NCBI RefSeq assembly: GCF_934924865.1
Contig: NZ_OW235315.1
Location: forward strand, 1,674,001-1,738,000
Length of the DNA stretch: 64,000 nucleotides
Origin: Tepidibacter aestuarii
GTDB lineage: Bacteria > Bacillota > Clostridia > Peptostreptococcales > Peptostreptococcaceae
Direction of reading: 5' to 3'
The notes under the pieces were generated by a model. That model ran no database searches and was not told the DNA's origin. It saw only the letters and a list, made by a program, of their open reading frames with translations. This document shows, in pieces, positions 27,038 through 34,737 of the stretch; within the stretch, counting starts at the first letter, position 1, and each line of letters begins with the position of its first letter. Position numbers and translations under genes: made by a program.

Positions 27038-27140
27038 CAAAGAGATTGATGTAATTACTGAAACAATAATTTAAAATACAAATAAATACATTAAAAAATT
27101 TTTATAGAATGAACTTAGATAGAACAGACAAAGTTAAAGA

Positions 27141-27197
27141 TTGATAACTATTGGTTTAGATGATATAATTACCTAGGTAATTATTACTTAGGTAATT
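27141..27197 (+). promoter_or_regulatory. Promoter with two tandem MarR operators
   Basis: TTGATA (27141-27146), 17 bases, TATAAT (27164-27169). The 16-bp palindrome AATTACCTAGGTAATT (27167-27182) overlaps the -10, and a second near-copy ATTACTTAGGTAATT lies at 27183-27197. Binding of the downstream MarR protein to both would block its own promoter. Confidence 0.8.
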
Positions 27198-27210
27198 AAT
27201 TGGAGGTGAA

Positions 27211-27630
27211 ATGAAAATGAATTTATATGGTCATAAAGTGAACCAACTAGCTCGATGTTTTAGTAAAAAGTTAAATGAAAAAATTTCTCCACTTGGCTTA
27301 TATACTTCACAATGGGGAATAATAGTGTACTTATATAAAAAAAGGGAGTGTACACAAGTTGAATTAAGTCAGTATCTCCATGTAGAGGCTCCAACTATTA
27401 CTAGAACATTAAGTAGGATGGAAAAAATGGGATGGGTAGTACGTAAAGAAGGAAAGGATAAACGTGAAAAGAATATAAAACTAACTGAAAAAGCTTATGA
27501 GGTGTTTCCGAAGTGGGATGAAGCTTTTAAAAGTTTAGAGACAGATGCTATAAAAAATATTAGTGAAGAAGAATTAGATATTTTTAATAATATTTTAGAG
27601 AAGATGACGAAAAACTTAGAAAGAGGGTAA
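27211..27630 (+). CDS. MarR-family transcriptional regulator
   Basis: A 139-residue winged-helix regulator. VELSQYLHVEAPTITRTLSRMEKMGWVVRKE (residues about 48-78; helix-turn-helix shown by LSQYL and PTITRTL) and the wing GKDKREKNIKLTEK are typical of MarR. It probably represses its own operon through the palindromes that overlap its promoter. GGAGGTGA lies very close to the ATG at 27211; the ATG at 27217 is an alternative start. It is followed five bases later by a YczE-like membrane gene. Confidence 0.88.
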   Translation: MKMNLYGHKVNQLARCFSKKLNEKISPLGLYTSQWGIIVYLYKKRECTQVELSQYLHVEAPTITRTLSRMEKMGWVVRKEGKDKREKNIKLTEKAYEVFPKWDEAFKSLETDAIKNISEEELDIFNNILEKMTKNLERG

Positions 27631-27635
27631 TACAT

Positions 27636-28295
27636 ATGCAAGAAAATACTTATGAGTTAATAGACAATCCAATAGGAATTAACTTTATTTATATTATTAG
27701 AGTTGTGGTATTTATATTAGGAATATTTATTTTGGCTTTAGGAGCTGCAACGGTAATTACAGCAAGACTAGGAGTAGCAACATGGGATGTTTTGCATATT
27801 GGATTAGCTAACTTGACTAATTTATCTGTAGGTAGATGGGTTCAAATAGTAGGGATTGTTATGGTTTTAATGACATCTTTTTTTGAAAAAAAGAGGCCAG
27901 GTATTGGGAGTGTATTAAATATACTGTTAGTTGGATTTTTTCTCAATAGTATTTTAGAGTTAAACCTGATACAATCTTTTAATGGATTAGCATCACAAAT
28001 TATATTGTTAATAGTAGGTATTGTACTTATGGGAATTGGATCTGGAATGTATGTGGCATCTAAAGTAGGAGCTGGACCTAGAGATGGTATGACTTTATTC
28101 ATAGCTAAAAGATTTTCGATTTCGGTTAGACTATCTAGAACTTTACTTGAAATAACAGCATTAACAACTGGATGGTTAATTGGTGGTCCTGTTGCTATTG
28201 GTACATTTGTTTCAGTATTTTTAATTGGACCTATTATGCAAGCTTCGTTGAAATTTTGGACAATACAATTAAATAAATTATATAGCTTATATTAA
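27636..28295 (+). CDS. YczE/YitT-like integral membrane protein
   Basis: A 219-residue protein with about five helices. The segments ARLGVATWDVLHIGLA (about 47-62) and SKVGAGPRDGMTLFIAKR (about 142-159) form the duplicated G-x-x-P/T-W-D/R-D pattern of the YczE/YyaS/YitT group. In Bacillus, YczE influences production of a non-ribosomal peptide; its transport substrate, if any, is unknown. AGAGGGT precedes the ATG. It is co-transcribed with the MarR gene, so expression should respond to that regulator's ligand. Confidence 0.82.
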   Translation: MQENTYELIDNPIGINFIYIIRVVVFILGIFILALGAATVITARLGVATWDVLHIGLANLTNLSVGRWVQIVGIVMVLMTSFFEKKRPGIGSVLNILLVGFFLNSILELNLIQSFNGLASQIILLIVGIVLMGIGSGMYVASKVGAGPRDGMTLFIAKRFSISVRLSRTLLEITALTTGWLIGGPVAIGTFVSVFLIGPIMQASLKFWTIQLNKLYSLY

Positions 28296-28444
28296 TTTAT
28301 AGAAAAGTTCTCATTTAGATTAGATAAGGTTGAGCGTATCATTAAGTAGGTAATTTAGTATATTATTACTTTAGAATATCTACAAAGTGAGTAATAGTTT
28401 TTAAGAAAATTGATTTAAGAATATTTTGATTTATAAGGTGAAGT

Positions 28445-28562
28445 GGACAAGTTATGCTTGTACTAATAATGAGGCATACCCCAAGAAGAATGCATTTTAC
28501 ACTTAGAAAATAACTATCTGCTTATTGAAATTAGAGAGGATGCTAATACATCTTCTTTTTTT
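28445..28562 (+). repeat. Dispersed repeat core, copy 7
   Basis: GGACAAGTTATGCTTGTACT, ATGAGGCATACCCCA, AGAAGAATGC, ACTATCTGCTTATTG, and GAGAGGATG-CTAATA-CATCTTCTTTTTTT. The 3' hairpin is an AGGATG/CATCTT variant. Confidence 0.87.
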
Positions 28563-28646
28563 ATATATAAAAGTATATGTAGATATAGAATTGTTTAGAA
28601 CATAATAGCTCACTATGTTGTTATAATGTGTTTAGGAGGTTATTTT

Positions 28647-28709
28647 ATGAAATAATGGAAATTTAATGAATTATTTGATGCTGTAAAAGAAACTTATGAT
28701 GAATTATAG
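28647..28709 (+). pseudogene. Very short gene with a stop at codon 3
   Basis: TTTAGGAGGT is placed seven bases before ATG-AAA-TAA (28647-28655). The same frame then continues WKFNELFDAVKETYDEL to TAG at 28709. This reads as the N terminus of a small protein with one nonsense codon, then truncation. It could also act as a mini-ORF leader for the next gene at 28750. Confidence 0.45.
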
Positions 28710-28749
28710 TACTAAAGTAAATTAAAATAAAAGTGGAGATGGGGACTAT

Positions 28750-29169
28750 ATGAAAGTAAATTCTTTAAATTTATATAAAAGACTTTTGATAACACAGTTA
28801 TTAAGTATTGTTTTTGCAATTATTTCGGAGATACATCTTCGATTATTGATTACAAATGATTGGATGTTTACAAATAGTAGCCTATTAGGAATAGAAATTA
28901 TTGTACTTATAATTATATTTACAATACTAATTACACTCTTTTTAGATGGTAGATGGTTAAATGTATTGATGATTTCAATTCCGTATTTAATTTATTGGTT
29001 TATAGTATTATGGATTAGTTCTAAATTATTTCCTATGCATATTTCCCCTGATGACTATGGAGTTGGACTTATAGGATTGTTTGTATGCGTTTATCAGTGT
29101 GTAAGTATAGTAATCGCAAATATTATTGGAACATATATAAAAATAAGATATTTTCATAGTGCTAAATAA
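28750..29169 (+). CDS. Four-helix membrane protein of unknown function
   Basis: A 139-residue protein with four hydrophobic helices (about 12-28, 45-68, 72-92, 108-130) and a short basic C terminus. Start ATG 28750 with GGAGATGGGG just upstream. No family recognised. A hairpin AAGTCGCAAT / ATTGCGACTT at 29168-29195 overlaps the stop and may end both this gene and the convergent fragment. Confidence 0.6.
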   Translation: MKVNSLNLYKRLLITQLLSIVFAIISEIHLRLLITNDWMFTNSSLLGIEIIVLIIIFTILITLFLDGRWLNVLMISIPYLIYWFIVLWISSKLFPMHISPDDYGVGLIGLFVCVYQCVSIVIANIIGTYIKIRYFHSAK

Positions 29170-29274
29170 GTCGCAATATTCTTGAATTGCGACTTAAATA
29201 AATTAAACTGAGTGCTACAAAATTGATATTCTGTGCGCCTAAAAGCCACCTACTTTAAATTTAAATGGCTTTTC

Positions 29275-29527
29275 TTATAATTTTAGATTTTTTATAAGAG
29301 CATATACAATGGAAGCTAAATATAGTATTGCTGATACAATAAACAACAGTAATAGTATATTTTTTAATACATATGATTCGATTAAACTAGAAATGATGAT
29401 GATTATACTAAGTATAAGTCCTGATATCCCTATACACAGACTCTCTATCTTGTTTTTTCCGTCAATAATATTAACTATACTAACAAATAGTAAAAAAAAT
29501 TTTAAAATAATAATTCAACTCCTCAAC
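29275..29527 (-). pseudogene. Frameshifted small membrane protein
   Basis: On the minus strand the frame ending at 29275 reads IVNIIDGKNKIESLCIGISG then LIESYVLKNILLLLFIVSA, with three hydrophobic segments, but has no standard start. GAGGAG and GTT-GAG-GAG-TTG-AAT lie in another frame at 29513-29527, separated by a run of eight T (29492-29499). Removing one T joins them. The gene is therefore either broken or switched at this tract. Confidence 0.45.
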
Positions 29528-29710
29528 TTATTTTTAATTCTTCAACTTTATTTATTATAGCTTATTAAAGTAATATTTGGATTGCGTTAAATTCCCTAGA
29601 TGGGGTAGTACCAGCAACTGTGTCATCAGACGCAAAGTATATGTTTAAAACTGCTAAATCACTAGAAATATAAAAACTATTTGAATAGATTATAGCTTTA
29701 TTAGAAAAAA

Positions 29711-29955
29711 TAGACAAGTTATGCTTGTACCAAAAATGGGGCACACCCCAACAAGAATGCATTATATTAAAAATAACTATCTGCTTATTTAGGAAGGAGA
29801 TTTATAGTCACCTTTTAGCAAAGTTGTAGTAATTAAAGTTACTGTTTTTATTCAATATATATACAAAACTGCACATAAATCCATTATTGAGTTTATATTG
29901 TGGTAATATATACCTATATTTTATTTTTAACTTATTAAATAATGTCTATAATGCA
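29711..29955 (+). repeat. Dispersed repeat core, copy 8, with downstream arm subtype B
   Basis: Core 29711-29815: AGACAAGTTATGCTTGTACC, ATGGGGCACACCCCA, ACAAGAATGC, ACTATCTGCTTATTTAG, GGAAGGAGATTTATAGTCACC-TTTTAG. Downstream arm 29826-29955 matches 232-359 and 31747-31841. The 110 bases upstream (29590-29700, GTGTCATCAGACGCAAAGTA) match 58845-58945. Confidence 0.85.
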
Positions 29956-30098
29956 AAGTTGTGAAAAAGAACATTTGATAAATGATGGGGATAGCATAGT
30001 TAGACGCCATTATTGTATACTATCAAAGCTTAGACATGAATATAGATTAAATTAATAATTAATTTAATAAAGTATGATATATTAGGGAGGAGAAAAAT

Positions 30099-30626
30099 AT
30101 GTCTATTTCAATCCATTTATTATCAAAATGTAATGCAGAAGAAATACTGGAGTTTGAAAAGAAAAACAGAGACTTTTTTGAAACTGTAGTCCCGCCAAGA
30201 GGAGATGACTACTACAATATAGAAAAGCTCAAGCAAATTTTAGAAGAAATAGAAGAAGAACAAAGAAGAGGGCTTTGTTACATGTATTTAATTAGAAATG
30301 AGAAAGAAGAATTAGTAGGAAGAGTAAATTTATTCTCAATCGTAAGAGGCGTATTTCAAAAAGCAGAGATTGGGTACCGAATTGGTAAAGAATATAGTGG
30401 GAAGAGATATGCAACTGAAGCTGTTAGATTAGCATGTAAAGAAGCATTTCAAAAATATAAACTTAATAGGGTAGAGGCAGGAACTTCTAGTAAAAATATT
30501 GGTTCTCAAATAGTTCTAATTAAGAATGGATTCGAATTTATCGGAAAAACTAGAAAAGTTATCAATATTAATGGAAAGTGGGAAGATGGTATCTTATTTG
30601 AAAAATTAAATGAAAATTTAGAGTAA
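30099..30626 (+). CDS. GNAT acetyltransferase, RimJ/RimL-like
   Basis: A 175-residue N-acetyltransferase. The acetyl-CoA loop is GYRIGKEYSGKRYATEA (about 95-111), followed by NIGSQIVLIKNGFEFIGKTRK, as in the RimJ/RimL group that acetylates ribosomal protein N termini or small amines and antibiotics. GGGAGGAG precedes the ATG. It is the first of three GNAT-type reading frames in tandem (next a fragment at 30720, then 30915). The substrate is unknown. Confidence 0.85.
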   Translation: MSISIHLLSKCNAEEILEFEKKNRDFFETVVPPRGDDYYNIEKLKQILEEIEEEQRRGLCYMYLIRNEKEELVGRVNLFSIVRGVFQKAEIGYRIGKEYSGKRYATEAVRLACKEAFQKYKLNRVEAGTSSKNIGSQIVLIKNGFEFIGKTRKVININGKWEDGILFEKLNENLE

Positions 30627-30719
30627 GAATATATGAAGAGAAATTGTTGATAACGAAAATTTATTAGTTCTTTATTGGGGATTATCTATCATGATGTTGT
30701 AGGTGAATGTAGATTACTT

Positions 30720-30848
30720 ATGGTTTTAGAAAATGTAATTATAAAAAGTAGGTCAATACTAGAGAGATTAGCTTTTAAGAATGAAGGAGTATTAAGAAAA
30801 ATAGAATGGCTATATGATCATTATGTAAGTTATATTGTAGTAAAATAA
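30720..30848 (+). pseudogene. C-terminal GNAT fragment
   Basis: Frame 30720-30848 reads MVLENVIIKSRSILERLAFK then NEGVLRKIEWLYDHYVSYIV, the end of a RimJ/RimL-type acetyltransferase (the S-x-x-L-E-R-L-x-F-x-x-E-G-V-L-R pattern). The N-terminal two thirds, including the acetyl-CoA loop, are missing. The sequence after its stop (TAAAATAAAATATAA) also occurs at 19751, suggesting a second lost copy there. Confidence 0.65.
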
Positions 30849-30914
30849 AATATAATTATTTCAACTATGTTTAATATTGTAAAATTAGGAAAAGCAGAGA
30901 ATGGAGGTTTTATA

Positions 30915-31433
30915 TTGAGTACAAAAGTATTAGAATTATTAGAATCGGAAAGATTGTTTTTAAAACCTTTGTCTTTTAATGAACTACTATATATTAAAAA
31001 CAATATGATTAAAAGTATTGAGACTTCAATTGAATTGGAAGCAATATCTGATGTTGTAAAATTGGCAATATCAAAGAAAATAGAGAAAATGCAAACGGTT
31101 AATGAAGATATTCATGACTGGTATACATATTGGTTAATTATCGATAAGAATAATCAAAATGGTATAGGGTTTATTGGTTTTAAAGGAATACCAGATGACA
31201 GTGGCTATTCAGAGGTGGGATATAGCATATCTTCTAATTACAGAAGTAAAGGGCTTATGACTGAAGCATTGTCAACTCTAATGAATTGGGCTTCAAATTT
31301 TCCAAATTGTAAGGGTATTACAGCAACGAGGGTATTAAAATCAAATACAGGGTCAAATAGAGTCTTAAATAATTGCAATTTTAATTTAGTTGCTTCTTTG
31401 AGTGATGAAAATAAGTACGTTCTTACATTTTAA
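30915..31433 (+). CDS. GNAT acetyltransferase
   Basis: A 172-residue GNAT protein. GYSISSNYRSKGLMTEAL is the acetyl-CoA loop (about 113-130), followed by NTGSNRVLNNCNF. The start is TTG 30915, because GGAGG at 30903 is ideally spaced for it and the upstream in-frame ATG 30867 lies within the tail of the preceding fragment region. Substrate unknown. Downstream comes the upstream arm of repeat copy 9. Confidence 0.8.
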   Translation: MSTKVLELLESERLFLKPLSFNELLYIKNNMIKSIETSIELEAISDVVKLAISKKIEKMQTVNEDIHDWYTYWLIIDKNNQNGIGFIGFKGIPDDSGYSEVGYSISSNYRSKGLMTEALSTLMNWASNFPNCKGITATRVLKSNTGSNRVLNNCNFNLVASLSDENKYVLTF

Positions 31434-31460
31434 CAGAAAAGATTTAATTCATAATATTCT

Positions 31461-31841
31461 TATATTGTGTAAATTAGCAGTTTAATATTAATACACAATA
31501 TATATAAATGTCGTAATAACTTTTAATGAAGTTGACTTAAGGAAAGTTTGTGTTTTTATAAAAAATGGACAAGTTATGCTTGTACTACTAATGGGAGACA
31601 CCCCAACAAGAATGCTTTTTACATTTTGAAGATAACTGCCTGTTTATTAAGGAAGGAGATTTATAGTCACCTTCTTTTTTATATTAAAATATATAAGTAT
31701 ATTGATGTATAAAACATTAATAATAAAATTAGTAGAAACTTAGAGATAGTTTTTCTATTTAGTATATCTACAAAATTATATATAAATGGAAATGGTCGAT
31801 TTATATTATGGTAAAATATAGTTATATAATGTCTATAATGG
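31461..31841 (+). repeat. Dispersed repeat, copy 9, with long upstream and downstream arms
   Basis: Upstream arm 31461-31566 (TATTGTGTAAATTAGCAG, TAATATTAATACACAATA, CTTTTAATGAAGTTGACTTA) matches 62937-63038. Core 31567-31680: GGACAAGTTATGCTTGTACT, ATGGGAGACACCCCA, ACAAGAATGC, AACTGCCTGTTTATTAAG and GGAAGGAGATTTATAGTC-ACCTTCTTTTTT. Downstream arm 31747-31841 is subtype B. Confidence 0.88.
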
Positions 31842-32069
31842 CCAGTTGGGATTAGCAATAAAAGTACTAAAGATTATGTGTATACTGTTTTTTATATACG
31901 ACCTGAAAACAATTCAATGTATAAACTTATGATTTGAAGATTTGAAGATAAGTAAATATTCCTAAATCAGTACCCAAATTCTACCATATGTGGGTGAAAA
32001 GCAAATGGAGTTCCGGAAAAAGTAGTTAGATGTAATTCATCACTAAAAGAGATAGAGAGGGAGTTAGTT

Positions 32070-32552
32070 ATGGAACATAGAATAGAACGAATAAGTAAGA
32101 AAATTTTAGTAGGTATGAAGCTTAAGATGTCTTATATAGAGAATACGACCGCATTATTATGGAGATCGTTTATGCGAATAAGGAACAAGGTTTTAAACAG
32201 AGTGGATAATAAATATTATTCGATGCAAGTTTATAATGATATTTTTGACTACCGTAGCTTTGATCCGTCTAAAAAGTTTACAAAATGGGCAGCTGTTGAA
32301 GTTAGTTCAGTAGAAAATTTGGCATCTGAGATGGAGACGTATAAATTAAGCGGTGGAATATATGCAGTATTTAAACATATTGGTCCAGCGAGTGCATTTG
32401 AGAAATCAATGAAGTATATCTTTGAAGAGTGGATGCCACAATCAGGCTATAAGATTGATAATAGAGAACATTTTGAGTTGCTCGAAGAAGGTTACAATCC
32501 AATGGACGAAAGTGCGAAAGAAGAAATTTGGATTCCAGTAGTTAAGTGTTAA
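32070..32552 (+). CDS. GyrI-like / effector-binding-domain protein
   Basis: A 160-residue single-domain protein of the GyrI-like (SHS2) fold, the ligand domain found at the C terminus of AraC/MerR activators and in stand-alone proteins that bind small hydrophobic drugs. Recognisable parts are KKILVGMKLKMSY at the start, WAAVEVSS, LSGGIYAVFKHIGPASAFEK (about 103-122) and WMPQSGYKIDNREHFELLEE. AGAGAGGGAG precedes the ATG. No DNA-binding domain is attached. A terminator follows at 32620. Confidence 0.8.
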   Translation: MEHRIERISKKILVGMKLKMSYIENTTALLWRSFMRIRNKVLNRVDNKYYSMQVYNDIFDYRSFDPSKKFTKWAAVEVSSVENLASEMETYKLSGGIYAVFKHIGPASAFEKSMKYIFEEWMPQSGYKIDNREHFELLEEGYNPMDESAKEEIWIPVVKC

Positions 32553-32619
32553 TCGTTCTGAACTACGTCTAACAGGCATACGGCCATGATTCGTGTAAAA
32601 AGTGCAATAGAGAGTTAAA

Positions 32620-32677
32620 ATCTGTAAGTAAGTTCCACAACCCTTGGTATATGGTACTTACAGATAATAGCCTTTTT
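32620..32677 (+). terminator. Rho-independent terminator
   Basis: Perfect 11-bp stem ATCTGTAAGTA / TACTTACAGAT with a 24-base loop, then AATAGCCTTTTTT, after the GyrI-like gene. Confidence 0.65.
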
Positions 32678-32802
32678 TAACTACAAACCATATTAAAACC
32701 TGTACCATAAATAGTTCCATATTATTATTAGTTCCGTAATTTTAAAAATACGATTTATGAAACTGTATTTTACAAATATTTACTCCTTATTGCGGTTTTT
32801 AC

Positions 32803-33024
32803 ATGAATCGTGGCCATACCCCAATATCACTTATGGACACTATAGTAGCATCTGCTAAAGACTATAGTAGTGATGATGTTGTTAACATGTTCCTTGCATT
32901 ATTCGAAACTTCTGTTCCGGTTGTAGTGGTGGAAACATTAGCATTAGCACCAACAATATATTTTGCACTAAGCAACTGTAAAGACTTAGCTAATATGGTA
33001 GATGACCTTAACGATAAGTTATAG
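32803..33024 (+). CDS. Small acidic protein of unknown function
   Basis: A 73-residue frame, MNRGHTPISLMDTIVASAKD at the start and CKDLANMVDDLNDKL at the end, with one hydrophobic stretch in the middle (VPVVVVETLALAPTIYFAL). No good ribosome binding site is visible before ATG 32803, but a strong terminator lies directly after it, and the codon use is like that of real genes. The true start may be the methionine at 32833. Confidence 0.45.
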   Translation: MNRGHTPISLMDTIVASAKDYSSDDVVNMFLALFETSVPVVVVETLALAPTIYFALSNCKDLANMVDDLNDKL

Positions 33025-33030
33025 GCATGA

Positions 33031-33064
33031 AAAAAATCGTTCTTAGAAATAAGAACGATTTTTT
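33031..33064. terminator. Bidirectional terminator
   Basis: Perfect stem AAAAAATCGTTCTTA / TAAGAACGATTTTTT with a GAAA loop. T-runs follow on both strands. It separates the 73-codon frame from the convergent pair of small membrane genes. Confidence 0.88.
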
Positions 33065-33092
33065 CTTTGGTAAAATAACATACAAAAGGCTA

Positions 33093-33320
33093 TTACCCTA
33101 TAAAAGATTGAAATAGAAAAAATAAAATTGGAAGAATAATAATTACTATTGTAATTCCAGTTTTAAAATCTTTTAATATTTTTTTCTTTTCGTTAGGATT
33201 GTTACTTTTCTTGGTGATATAATCTTTAAAATTAATATCAGAAACACCAATGTATACAAGACCGAAAAGAAGAACCATTTCCAAAACTAAAAATAATACT
33301 GATTTTAGAACAAAAAGCAT
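33093..33320 (-). CDS. 75-residue membrane protein, second of a pair
   Basis: Two hydrophobic helices (about 1-22 and 52-73) separated by a basic loop KKSNNPNEKKKILKDFKTG. Start ATG at 33318-33320 with AGGAGTGA upstream on the minus strand (the TTG at 33324-33326 is an alternative). It lies 13 bases after the similar-sized gene at 33334, in one operon. No family recognised; paired small membrane proteins of this size occur in bacteriocin immunity and holin-like systems. Confidence 0.55.
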   Translation of the reverse strand: MLFVLKSVLFLVLEMVLLFGLVYIGVSDINFKDYITKKSNNPNEKKKILKDFKTGITIVIIILPILFFLFQSFIG

Positions 33321-33333
33321 TATCAAATCACTC

Positions 33334-33561
33334 CTAAAAAAGCTTATTAAGTACAAAAATGAAAATAAATAAAAATAATATTTTGAAGTAAATATCTTTT
33401 TTTATAGAAAAATTAATGATTTTATTTATCTTATCTTCATGTTTTCTTCCGAACAAAATGAATAGTATGTATTTAATATAATAAATATTGCGGAAAATAA
33501 GGATGTTTACTAACATTGTAACAACTAAAGCAATAAGTATTTTTGAAAAAATAATAACCAT
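33334..33561 (-). CDS. 75-residue membrane protein, first of a pair
   Basis: MVIIFSKILIALVVTMLVNI begins a protein with an N-terminal and a C-terminal helix and the basic middle GRKHEDKINKIINFSIKKD. AAGGAGGTAAG precedes the ATG at 33559-33561 on the minus strand, a very strong site. Same length and topology as the next gene, but no clear sequence similarity that I can see. Function unknown. Confidence 0.6.
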   Translation of the reverse strand: MVIIFSKILIALVVTMLVNILIFRNIYYIKYILFILFGRKHEDKINKIINFSIKKDIYFKILFLFIFIFVLNKLF

Positions 33562-33693
33562 TCTTACCTCCTTTTAATGAATTTAGGAACATTATACCAT
33601 TAATGATATATAAAAGACTATTCTACTATTATACTAATCTTTAAATACTCGTTTAATGCATAATTGAGGAACGTATATTGTGCGAATTAAGAA

Positions 33694-33717
33694 GCTCCTG
33701 ATCAGGAGCCTTTTTTA
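33694..33717 (+). terminator. Palindromic terminator
   Basis: GCTCCTGATCAGGAGC palindrome followed by CTTTTTTAAT. No plus-strand gene ends nearby, so the transcript it stops is not identified. Confidence 0.6.
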
Positions 33718-33829
33718 ATAACTTTAATATATATTTTACATTCTCTGATACTAAATATAATATTTATCCTAAAAAAATCTAATAGGAATAAATTAAACCG
33801 AAATTAATTTACATTATAATATAAGCATG

Positions 33830-33899
33830 TATAAATTTTTTACTTAGAATTGTTTTTATTGTTTTAAAACATGTATTTTATAAAATCTAGATTTTTTCT
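33830..33899. repeat. 65-bp repeat, copy B (partner at 17549)
   Basis: TTAGAATTGTTTTTATTG, TTTTAAAA, then GTATTTTATAAAATCTAG and ATTTTTTCT, the same as at 17549-17618. The surrounding 33562-34254 gap has no gene apart from terminators at 33694 and 34015. Confidence 0.7.
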
Positions 33900-34014
33900 A
33901 TTAAGAATAATATATATTTGTTGAATTACGATTACTTGAATCTATTATATCTCATACAAATGACTATTGTATTTGAAGGAAAAGAGGTACAGGTTACAAA
34001 AGTATAGAGGATTT

Positions 34015-34052
34015 AAAAAGCTGATTTTAAGATACTTAAAATCAGCTTTTTG
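34015..34052 (+). terminator. Duplicated terminator, copy A
   Basis: Perfect 17-bp stem AAAAAGCTGATTTTAAG / CTTAAAATCAGCTTTTT, loop ATA. An almost identical hairpin lies at 37966-38002, so the pair brackets the MarR-adaptor-adaptor-MFS operon. Confidence 0.85.
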
Positions 34053-34254
34053 TATAGCTTAATCATATCTAAATTCACTCTAAGTAGAATTACTCATTAC
34101 TTTATTCAATTAAATAAGTTATTCTTAAAAATAAATCTAATGAAAAAAATAGGTTATCTAATCATAATATAGTCTATGTTGACAAATTTAATTTTAATAG
34201 GTAAAATTATGCTGCATAGAAATAATTCGGTTTCGAAATAAAAAGGAGATTAAT

Positions 34255-34737
34255 ATGAAAAATGAAGGTGAAAAGAATTTAGATATAAGGGCTAAAGTTG
34301 TAAGACAAATTTTTATGATATATAAAAACTTGATGAGTGGTGCAGTGAAAGTTATGGAAGAAGATAATCTTTCGAAGACTGAAATAGTAATATTATTTAT
34401 GTTAAAAAGACGTTCCTATAAAGCTATGGATTTAGCTAAGGAAATAGGTATTTCGCCAAGTACTCTTACTGGTGTTATAGATAGGCTTGTTGAAAGAGGG
34501 TATGTAGAAAGAATTAGAGATGAAAAAGATAAAAGGGTAGTATTTATACAGCTAAGCGAACTAGTTATTGAAAAAAATAGAATATATCATAATGAGTTAA
34601 CAGATTTATTAAAAAATTCAAAAATAAATTTAACAGAAAAGTGGTGGGAGGATTTAAGCGAAAATCTAGGAGTATTAGAAAATGTTTTAGAAGAAAAAAG
34701 TCAAGAATTGAGGTTGAAAAAGAATGAAAAAAAATAG
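34255..34737 (+). CDS. MarR-family transcriptional regulator of an efflux operon
   Basis: A 160-residue regulator. SKTEIVILFMLKRRSYKAMD, then the recognition region GISPSTLTGVIDRLVERGYV and the wing RDEKDKRVVFIQ are typical MarR. It is the first gene of a four-gene drug efflux operon and overlaps the following adaptor gene by 14 bases, so it probably represses the operon and is released by a drug ligand. AAAAGGAGA precedes the ATG. Confidence 0.88.
   Translation: MKNEGEKNLDIRAKVVRQIFMIYKNLMSGAVKVMEEDNLSKTEIVILFMLKRRSYKAMDLAKEIGISPSTLTGVIDRLVERGYVERIRDEKDKRVVFIQLSELVIEKNRIYHNELTDLLKNSKINLTEKWWEDLSENLGVLENVLEEKSQELRLKKNEKK

Noticed and set aside
29309..29560. 83-codon plus-strand frame
   Set aside because: It is antisense to the better-supported minus-strand membrane-protein fragment at 29275-29527 and has no ribosome binding site.
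29565..29762. Minus-strand 65-codon frame
   Set aside because: It covers repeat copy 8 and its upstream arm; the reading is the complement of the hairpins, not a protein-like sequence.
32575..32815. Imperfect inverted repeat GGCCATGATTCGTG / CATGAATCGTGGCC as element ends
   Set aside because: Twelve of fourteen bases match, but no transposase, target duplication or second copy supports a mobile element.
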